Origin: Sphingobium sp052327305
Lineage (GTDB): Bacteria; Pseudomonadota; Alphaproteobacteria; Sphingomonadales; Sphingomonadaceae
Reading direction: 5' to 3'
Assembly: GCF_052327305.1 (NCBI RefSeq)
Contig: NZ_CP182486.1
Location: 2,790,001 to 2,854,000, forward strand
Length of the DNA stretch: 64,000 bases
Positions 58,597 to 64,000 of the stretch are shown here, one piece after another. The notes beneath the pieces were generated by a model. That model was not told the origin of the DNA. It searched no databases and was given only the letters and a program-made list of their open reading frames with translations. A program made the translations under genes and the position numbers. Positions within the stretch are counted from its first letter, which is position 1. Every line of letters starts with the position of its first letter.

Positions 58597-59532
58597 ATGC
58601 GTGCATTCATCTTTCCAGGACAAGGCAGTCAGGCAGTCGGCATGGGCGCCGCGCTCGCTGCCGCTTCACCGGCGGCGCGGGAGGTGTTCGACGAAGTCGA
58701 CGAGGCGCTCGGACAAAATCTCTTCCGGTTGATGACCGAAGGGCCGGAAGCGGATCTGACGCTGACGGAGAATGCCCAGCCTGCGATCATGGCGAATGCG
58801 CTCGCCACGCTGCGGGTGCTGGAGCGCGAGGGTAATGTCGTATTGCGTGACAAGGGCCACGCGGTCGCGGGCCACAGCCTGGGCGAATATAGCGCTTTGT
58901 GCGCGACTGGCGCGTTCGATCTCACGACGACGGCGCGGCTGCTCAAGACGCGCGGTCAGGCTATGCAGGCTGCCGTCCCCGTGGGGGAGGGGGCAATGGC
59001 GGCTCTCCTCGGCGCGGACATAGAAAAGGCGGAAGCGCTTGCCGCCGCAGCGGCGCAAGGCGAGGTTTGTGCCGTCGCCAACGATAATGATCCGTCTCAG
59101 GTCGTGATTTCCGGTCACAAGTCGGCGATCGAGCGTGCCATCGAGCAGGTGAAGGATTTCGGCATCAAGCGCGGTGTGCTGCTGCCTGTGTCCGCACCGT
59201 TCCATTGCCCACTTATGCAGCCTGCGGCGGACGCAATGGCCGCCGCACTCGCCGAGGTTGCTTCGCCCGGTCCGTTCCTGCCGGTCTATGCCAATGTGAC
59301 GGCGGCCCAGGTCTCCGACACGGCAACAATCAAGGCCCTGCTGGTTGAGCAGGTGACCGGCCGGGTGCGTTGGCGCGAAAGCATCGCGGCCATGTGGGAC
59401 GCCGGCTTTACCGAGTTCGTCGAAATGGGAGGCAGGGTGCTTGGCCCGATGGTAAAGCGCATCGCGCCGGACGCTACCGTCTCGAGCATCATCTCGATGG
59501 ATGACATTGAGGCGCTGGTCGGGCGCATTTGA
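58597..59532 (+). CDS. fabD: Malonyl-CoA:ACP transacylase
   Basis: Loads malonyl groups on acyl carrier protein. The 311 residues begin MRAFIFPGQGSQAVGMGAAL, have ENAQPAIMAN, the nucleophile serine in GHSLGEYSALCATGAF, DPSQVVISGHKSAIE and the catalytic histidine in SAPFHCPLMQPAAD. ATG 58597 is the family start; 58 codons of open frame before it have no support. Head of the fab cluster on +. Confidence 0.96.
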   Translation: MRAFIFPGQGSQAVGMGAALAAASPAAREVFDEVDEALGQNLFRLMTEGPEADLTLTENAQPAIMANALATLRVLEREGNVVLRDKGHAVAGHSLGEYSALCATGAFDLTTTARLLKTRGQAMQAAVPVGEGAMAALLGADIEKAEALAAAAAQGEVCAVANDNDPSQVVISGHKSAIERAIEQVKDFGIKRGVLLPVSAPFHCPLMQPAADAMAAALAEVASPGPFLPVYANVTAAQVSDTATIKALLVEQVTGRVRWRESIAAMWDAGFTEFVEMGGRVLGPMVKRIAPDATVSSIISMDDIEALVGRI

Positions 59533-59552
59533 TTTTTTCAGGAGCAAAACGG

Positions 59553-60293
59553 ATGTTCGATCTTACAGGCATGACGGCGCTGGTGACTGGTGCGAGCGGC
59601 GGCATCGGATCGGCAGTCGCGCGGGCGCTGGCCGGGCAGGGCGCGAGACTGGCGCTCTCTGGAAGCAATGTGGACAAGCTCGAAGCGTTCGCGGCGGAGC
59701 TGGGCGGCGATCATGTCACTGTTCCCTGCGACCTGTCGGATGGCGCTGCGGTGGACGCTCTGGTCCCGCAAGCACTCGAAGCCTTGGGCGGCAAGCTGGA
59801 TATTCTCGTCAACAATGCCGGTGTCACTCGCGACAACCTGATCCTGCGCATGAAGGATGAGGAGTGGTCCACGGTGCAGCAGGTGAATCTGGAAGCCGCG
59901 TTCCGTCTTATCCGTGCTGCGGCCAAGCCTATGATGAAAGCGCGCTTCGGCCGCGTCGTGTCCATCACGAGCGTGGTGGGCGTTACCGGCAACCCGGGTC
60001 AGGCCAACTATGCCGCCTCCAAGGCAGGCCTTATCGGCATGAGCAAGAGCCTCGCTCAGGAGCTCGCCAGCCGCGGCATTACGGTCAATTGCGTGGCGCC
60101 GGGCTTCATTCGCTCGGCCATGACCGATGCTCTCAACGACGCGCAGAAAAATGCCATATTGGGCAAAATTCCAGCCGGAGCACTGGGTGAGGGGGCTGAC
60201 ATCGGTGCGGCAGTTGCTTATCTTGCAAGCCGCGAGGCCGGATATATGACCGGGCAGACCTTGCACGTAAACGGGGGCATGGCGATGATCTGA
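59553..60293 (+). CDS. fabG: 3-oxoacyl-ACP reductase
   Basis: NADPH-dependent reduction in fatty-acid elongation. A 246-residue SDR with TGASGGIGSAVARALAGQGA, NNAGVTRDNLILRM, the Ser-Tyr-Lys set (VVSITSVVGVTGNPGQANYAAS then KAGL) and VAPGFIRSAMTDAL for substrate or cofactor. AGGAG lies nine bases before ATG 59553. It starts 20 bases after fabD. Confidence 0.96.
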   Translation: MFDLTGMTALVTGASGGIGSAVARALAGQGARLALSGSNVDKLEAFAAELGGDHVTVPCDLSDGAAVDALVPQALEALGGKLDILVNNAGVTRDNLILRMKDEEWSTVQQVNLEAAFRLIRAAAKPMMKARFGRVVSITSVVGVTGNPGQANYAASKAGLIGMSKSLAQELASRGITVNCVAPGFIRSAMTDALNDAQKNAILGKIPAGALGEGADIGAAVAYLASREAGYMTGQTLHVNGGMAMI

Positions 60294-60318
60294 AGGCCGT
60301 CTGGCCACTGCTTCCCTC

Positions 60319-60346
60319 TTGCCAAGGGCCTCGCTGAGGCTCTAGG
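60319..60346 (+). promoter_or_regulatory. Candidate acpP promoter
   Basis: TTGCCA (60319-60324) and TCTAGG (60341-60346) are 16 bases apart, 42 bases before the acpP ATG. The segment CTCTAGGGCG is shared with the fabD upstream region. A small GCCTC-GCT-GAGGC hairpin lies in the spacer. Confidence 0.45.
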
Positions 60347-60387
60347 GCGAGCGACAAGACATTTAGATTGAAAGCAAAGGATCACTC

Positions 60388-60621
60388 ATGAGCGAGACTG
60401 CGGATCGCGTTAAGAAAATCGTCGTCGAGCATCTTGGCGTCGAAGCCGAGAAGGTTACCGAAGACGCTAGCTTCATCGACGATCTCGGCGCGGACAGCCT
60501 CGACATCGTTGAACTGGTGATGGCTTTCGAAGAAGAATTCGGCGTCGAGATCCCTGACGATGCGGCCGAGAAGATCGCGACGGTCAAGGATGCGATCGAC
60601 TATATCGAGGCCAAGCAGTAA
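60388..60621 (+). CDS. acpP: Acyl carrier protein
   Basis: Carries growing acyl chains on a 4'-phosphopantetheine arm. The 77-residue acidic protein contains the modified serine in DDLGADSLDIVELVM, with FEEEFGVEIPDDAAEKI after it, in the standard four-helix layout. It has its own likely promoter and is followed by a strong hairpin before fabF. Confidence 0.97.
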   Translation: MSETADRVKKIVVEHLGVEAEKVTEDASFIDDLGADSLDIVELVMAFEEEFGVEIPDDAAEKIATVKDAIDYIEAKQ

Positions 60622-60667
60622 TCCGGACCGGTCCGGCCGCTTGCGGCCGCGCGGTAAGGTGAGGAAC

Positions 60668-60726
60668 AAACGGCTCTCCGCGCGCGGACTTTTTGAGAAA
60701 AAGGTCCGGCACAGGAGGGCCGTTTT
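60668..60726 (+). terminator. Long hairpin with T-run between acpP and fabF
   Basis: An outer stem pairs AAACGGC-T-CTCC (60668-60679) with GGAG-G-GCCGTTT (60714-60725), and an inner stem GGAC/TTTTT pairs with AAAAA/GGTCC around a GAG loop. TTTT follows the outer stem. This may terminate or attenuate transcription from acpP, or fold the fabF leader. The fabF ATG is 20 bases downstream. Confidence 0.6.
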
Positions 60727-60744
60727 GCGTTTATGGAGAGTGAC

Positions 60745-62004
60745 ATGCGTCGTGTCGTCATAACCGGTCTTGGTATGGTCTCGCCGCTCGGCGCGGATGT
60801 CGAGACGAGCTGGGCGAACATCATTGCGAGTAAATCTGGTGCGGGAACCATCACGCGGTTCGATGCCACCGATTTCCAGAGCAACTATGCCTGCGAGGTT
60901 AAACCGGCGACGCATGAATATGGCTTCGATGCGAGCAAGCGCGTCGATCACAAGATTCAGCGTCAGGTCGATCCGTTCATCGTCTATGGTATCGATGCTG
61001 CCGGTCAGGCCCTGGAGGATGCCGGCCTCACCGATATGCCTGAGGCAGAGCGCTATCGCGCCGGCTGCTCGATCGGCTCGGGTATTGGTGGCCTTCCGGG
61101 TATCGAGAGCGAATCGCTGGTGTTGGCGGAGAAGGGGCCGAGGCGTGTCAGCCCACACTTCGTCCATGGTCGCCTCATCAATCTGATTTCGGGTCAGGTC
61201 AGCATCAAATATGGCCTGATGGGTCCTAACCACGCTGTGGTTACCGCGTGTTCGACCGGCGCACATTCCATTGGCGACGCCGCGCGCATGATCGCGATGG
61301 ACGATGCGGACGTGATGCTTGCGGGCGGCGCAGAAAGCACGATTTGTCCGATCGGCATTGCCGGCTTCGGTCAGGCGCGGGCGCTTTCCACGGGTTTCCG
61401 CGGCGAGCCATGGCGTGCAAGTCGCCCGTGGGACAAGGACCGCGACGGTTTCGTCATGGGCGAGGGCGCCGGTGTTGTCGTGCTCGAAGAATATGAGCGG
61501 GCGAAGGCACGGGGCGCGAAGATCTATGCCGAAGTGGTCGGTTATGGCCTGTCTGGCGACGCCTATCACGTCACTGCGCCGCACCCCGAAGGCTCGGGCG
61601 CATTCCGCTCCATGGAAATGGCAGTGCGGAAATCCGGTCTCGCGCTGGAAGACATCGACTATATCAACGCCCACGGAACCTCGACGCCGCTGGGTGACGA
61701 GCTGGAGCTCGGCGCGGTGCGTCGTCTGTTCGGCTCGGCGATCGACGGCGTCAGCATGTCATCGACCAAGTCGGCGATCGGGCATCTGCTTGGCGGCGCA
61801 GGCGCGGTTGAGTCGATCTTCTGCATATTGGCGCTGCGGGACCAGATCGCGCCGCCCACGCTCAATCTCGACAATCCCAGCGAGAATTGCGCGGGCATCG
61901 ATCTCGTTCCCCATAAGGCGAAGGAACGGAAAATCCGAGCTGTGCTCAATAACAGCTTCGGATTTGGCGGAACGAACGCGTCGCTGGTCATGAAGGCGGT
62001 CTGA
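60745..62004 (+). CDS. fabF: 3-oxoacyl-ACP synthase II
   Basis: Elongating condensing enzyme of fatty-acid synthesis. The 419 residues start MRRVVITGLGMVSPLGADVE, with the nucleophile cysteine in VVTACSTGAHSIGDAARM, the two histidines in NAHGTSTPLGDELELGAV and KSAIGHLLGGAGAVESIF, and the C-terminal NNSFGFGGTNASLVM. ATG 60745 has GGAG six bases upstream and is preferred to ATG 60733. Confidence 0.96.
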   Translation: MRRVVITGLGMVSPLGADVETSWANIIASKSGAGTITRFDATDFQSNYACEVKPATHEYGFDASKRVDHKIQRQVDPFIVYGIDAAGQALEDAGLTDMPEAERYRAGCSIGSGIGGLPGIESESLVLAEKGPRRVSPHFVHGRLINLISGQVSIKYGLMGPNHAVVTACSTGAHSIGDAARMIAMDDADVMLAGGAESTICPIGIAGFGQARALSTGFRGEPWRASRPWDKDRDGFVMGEGAGVVVLEEYERAKARGAKIYAEVVGYGLSGDAYHVTAPHPEGSGAFRSMEMAVRKSGLALEDIDYINAHGTSTPLGDELELGAVRRLFGSAIDGVSMSSTKSAIGHLLGGAGAVESIFCILALRDQIAPPTLNLDNPSENCAGIDLVPHKAKERKIRAVLNNSFGFGGTNASLVMKAV

Positions 62005-62011
62005 CACTCTC

Positions 62012-62986
62012 ATGCGCCGGGTCGGATGCCTCGTCCTGCTTGTGGCTCTGGCGACCCTGGCGCTCATCAGTGTCGATTTCCTGCATGGCTGGACGGCGCA
62101 GGGGCCTCTTGAGCGACCGGCAACCATCGTGGTGGCTGAGGGATCGACGCTGCGCGGAACGGCGCGTCAGCTGGAGAAATTGGGCGCGATCCGTTCGGAC
62201 GGCTCCTTCCTCCGGCGGGCGCGGGTTCTCGGCAGCGATGCACCCATTAAGGCCGGCGAATATGTGCTGCCGGAAGGGGTCAGCAATCGGGATATTCTCG
62301 CGCTCCTGCAGAGCGGGAAGACCGTCAATCACCTCGTCACTATTCCTGAAGGCATGCCGTCCATTCTCGTGCATGAGCGACTGATGGCGAATAAGGAGCT
62401 GACTGGTACCGTCCCCGTGCCGGCGGAGGGCTCCGTCCTGCCGGACAGCTATGCTTACAAGAAGGGCGAGACCCGGGCCGCCGTTTTGGCGCGGATGCAG
62501 AAGGCCATGAGCGGCTATCTCGCGCAGGCGTGGGCAAAGCGCGGCAAGGACATCGTCGTGAAGACGCCCGAACAGGCGATCACATTGGCCAGCATCGTCG
62601 AGAAGGAAACCGCAATCGCGGCTGAGCGGCCGATCGTCGCGGGCGTCTACCAGAACCGGTTACGCACCGGCATGATGCTTCAGGCGGATCCGACGATCAT
62701 CTATCCGATCACTAAGGGCAAACCGCTTGGTCGGCGCATCAGGCGATCCGAAATCACGGCGGTGAATGACTATAACACCTATGCGATGACCGGTTTGCCC
62801 AAGGGACCGATCGCAAATCCGGGCCGCACGTCCATCGACGCCGTGCTTAATCCCGCGGCGACCAAGGCGCTCTATTTCGTTGCCGATGGCAAGGGCGGGC
62901 ATATTTTTGCGAACACGCTCGAAGAGCATAATCGCAATGTGCGGGACTGGTTCAAGATCCGCAGAGCGCGTGGCGAGATCGAATAG
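62012..62986 (+). CDS. mltG: Endolytic transglycosylase MltG
   Basis: Membrane-anchored enzyme that cuts nascent peptidoglycan strands and sets glycan length. The 324 residues have an N-terminal membrane helix (VGCLVLLVALATLALISV), a LysM-like domain (GSTLRGTARQLEKLGAIRSD), LVTIPEGMPSILVHERLM and the catalytic YceG region SIVEKETAIAAERPIVAGVY with its essential glutamate, then LQADPTIIY. It follows fabF by seven bases, a gene order also found in other proteobacteria. Confidence 0.94.
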   Translation: MRRVGCLVLLVALATLALISVDFLHGWTAQGPLERPATIVVAEGSTLRGTARQLEKLGAIRSDGSFLRRARVLGSDAPIKAGEYVLPEGVSNRDILALLQSGKTVNHLVTIPEGMPSILVHERLMANKELTGTVPVPAEGSVLPDSYAYKKGETRAAVLARMQKAMSGYLAQAWAKRGKDIVVKTPEQAITLASIVEKETAIAAERPIVAGVYQNRLRTGMMLQADPTIIYPITKGKPLGRRIRRSEITAVNDYNTYAMTGLPKGPIANPGRTSIDAVLNPAATKALYFVADGKGGHIFANTLEEHNRNVRDWFKIRRARGEIE

Positions 62987-62994
62987 ATCTTAGC

Positions 62995-63117
62995 CTAGCA
63001 GCCCTTCGCGGCCTGCTGATGCTCGAACCAGATTTCAAAAAGCGCCACCGCGACGATGAACAGGGGAAAAAGCGCAGTGGTCCAACCCCTCTACGGATGG
63101 CGGATGACACCTATCAT
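62995..63117 (-). pseudogene. Possible broken small membrane protein gene with internal TAG
   Basis: On the minus strand ATG at 63117 is followed by seven codons, an in-frame TAG (63091-63093), and 31 further codons to TAG at 62995. The second part reads as one hydrophobic helix (TTALFPLFIVAVALFEIWFE) with a short polar end. A GGAAG lies about ten bases before the ATG. It may be a decayed small membrane protein or chance. Nothing else is seen in the 205 bases between mltG and the peroxiredoxin. Confidence 0.25.
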
Positions 63118-63191
63118 GTGCAATTCGCTTCCGGAGCTCCCGGTGCCGATGCTAGGGAAGCGCAAATTCGCACGACGCAAGGAGCAATAGA

Positions 63192-63746
63192 ATGATCGGG
63201 CAGCAGGTTCCGGATATTTGCCTCAAGACGCGCGTGCGCGATGAGACTGTTGGCGGCTCCAATCCGTTCCGCTGGCAGGATGTTCAGACGGGCGAGCTTT
63301 TCGCCAAGGGGCGGCATGTCGTCTTTTCGCTGCCCGGTGCGTTCACGCCGACCTGCTCGAACAGTCAGTTGCCCGGCTACGAGGCGCTGCACGGTGCCTT
63401 TCTCGCCGCTGGCGTGGAAGATATCTCCTGCATTTCCGTCAATGATGCCTTCGTCATGTACCAGTGGGGCAAGACGCAGGGCGTGAAGAACGTGAAGCTG
63501 CTGCCGGATGGGTCGGGCAATTTCACCCGCCGGATGGGCATGTTGATCAACAAGGATCATCTGGGTTTCGGCTTTCGTAGCTGGCGTTACGCCATGGTGA
63601 TCGACGATGGCGTGATTTCGCAGATGTTCGTGGAGCCGGGCTGCAATGACTGCGGCACGGACGAAGATCCTTATGGCGCCACCGCGCCTGAGCCCGTTCT
63701 GGAATGGGTGCAGGCGCATCCTGCGAGGGCCAGGGCCAACGCCTGA
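63192..63746 (+). CDS. Peroxiredoxin, Prx5 family
   Basis: Thiol peroxidase for hydrogen peroxide and alkyl peroxides. The 184 residues have the peroxidatic cysteine in FSLPGAFTPTCSNSQLPGYE (about residue 56), CISVNDAFVMYQWGK, and the catalytic-domain segment FGFRSWRYAMVIDDG. A C-terminal EPGCNDCGTDEDPYGA contains two further cysteines that could act as resolving residues. The next gene starts only three bases after the stop. Confidence 0.9.
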   Translation: MIGQQVPDICLKTRVRDETVGGSNPFRWQDVQTGELFAKGRHVVFSLPGAFTPTCSNSQLPGYEALHGAFLAAGVEDISCISVNDAFVMYQWGKTQGVKNVKLLPDGSGNFTRRMGMLINKDHLGFGFRSWRYAMVIDDGVISQMFVEPGCNDCGTDEDPYGATAPEPVLEWVQAHPARARANA

Positions 63747-63748
63747 AC

Positions 63749-64000
63749 ATGGCGGCAGCCGACGGTCCGATCATCGTCACGGCGACGATGACTCCGGCAG
63801 ACTTCGCCTGGGCGGATGACTTGAGACGGCGCTGGTTCCCGCCCGAGCGCAATCGGGTGTCTGCGCATATCACCTTGTTTCACCACTTGCCTCCCTCTGG
63901 CGAACGGGAGCTCAGGGCGCTGCTTGCTGATCTGACGCAATCAAAGCCCCCGGCCGCTCGGATCGACCGACTGCTCAATCTGGGCGGTGGTGTCGCCTTC
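63749..64000 (+). CDS. 2'-5' RNA ligase family protein (partial)
   Basis: The window ends after 84 codons of this frame, which starts at ATG 63749, three bases after the peroxiredoxin stop. The N-terminal IIVTATMTPADFAWADDLRR and the HxT motif in SAHITLFHHLPPSGE fit the LigT/2H phosphoesterase family, which usually carries a second HxT further on. The likely role is a 2',3'-cyclic nucleotide phosphodiesterase or RNA end ligase; completion outside the window is needed to confirm. Confidence 0.75.
   Translation, partial: MAAADGPIIVTATMTPADFAWADDLRRRWFPPERNRVSAHITLFHHLPPSGERELRALLADLTQSKPPAARIDRLLNLGGGVAF

Noticed and set aside
1..64000. CRISPR arrays, insertion sequences, prophage or restriction-modification islands
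   Set aside because: No tandem direct-repeat array with spacers, transposase, integrase or restriction endonuclease was recognised; the only methyltransferase of that type is the orphan CcrM.

Overview
The window is a high-GC alphaproteobacterial chromosome segment, most probably from a sphingomonad (Sphingomonadaceae). Evidence for this placement: a CcrM-type GANTC methyltransferase, two TTAA-N7-TTAG CtrA-like boxes, the end of a PrsR-like PEP-CTERM/EPS regulator, an N-terminally extended FolP, a PyrX-type dihydroorotase homologue overlapping pyrB, and -10 elements of the form TNTAGG. Genus and species cannot be fixed from the sequence alone. No rRNA, CRISPR array, insertion sequence or prophage was seen. 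There is one tRNA, a Leu tRNA with anticodon UAG.

Layout. 1-7.6 kb: end of an NtrC-family regulator, GntR regulator, nitroreductase, POT peptide transporter, glmM, DUF1272 protein, thiD, rnhB, ccrM. 7.7-18.3 kb: folP, then an exopolysaccharide run on + (UDP-GlcNAc 2-epimerase, polyprenyl-phosphate sugar transferase, GT2, zinc-ribbon methyltransferase, flippase, GT4, FkbM methyltransferase, GT-C-like membrane protein), with many ATGA-type overlaps. 18.3-24.8 kb: YceI, then ilvB / unknown gene / ilvH / ilvC on -, and miaA divergent from serB. 24.8-28.7 kb: a SPOR protein divergent from a ParA / ribbon-helix-helix / TPR-SPOR operon, sharing an intergenic region with two CtrA-like boxes. 28.7-36.8 kb: pyrX-pyrB-ruvX-DUF3089 on -, gatCAB on + with a REP-like palindrome between gatA and gatB, and an outer-membrane-type protein. 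37-44.7 kb: glutaryl-CoA dehydrogenase, tRNA-Leu, trigger factor, a GT2, clpP, a less GC-rich acyltransferase, clpX. 44.8-49.0 kb: sufE and an extended phage-shock (psp) operon on -, driven by a convincing sigma-54 promoter and divergent from pspF. 49.2-57 kb: sodB, two beta-oxidation genes, folE plus a FolM-like reductase, and an uncharacterised nucleotidyltransferase / ATP-grasp pair preceded by six RTGAC units spaced exactly 11 bp apart. 57-64 kb: rplI-rpsR-rpsF on -, then fabD-fabG-acpP-fabF-mltG on +, a Prx5-type peroxiredoxin and the start of a 2'-5' RNA ligase family gene.

Most genes are housekeeping. The best candidates for undescribed biology are: (i) the nucleotidyltransferase/ATP-grasp operon with its 11-bp phased operator-like array; (ii) the ParA/RHH/SPOR module with paired CtrA-like boxes; (iii) the psp operon with extra small proteins that all repeat a coiled-coil signature seen in PspB and PspC; (iv) six GANTC sites in the ccrM leader; (v) an unknown acidic protein gene inserted between ilvB and ilvH. 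Start codons were chosen from ribosome binding sites and family alignments known to me, and several differ from the longest open frame.
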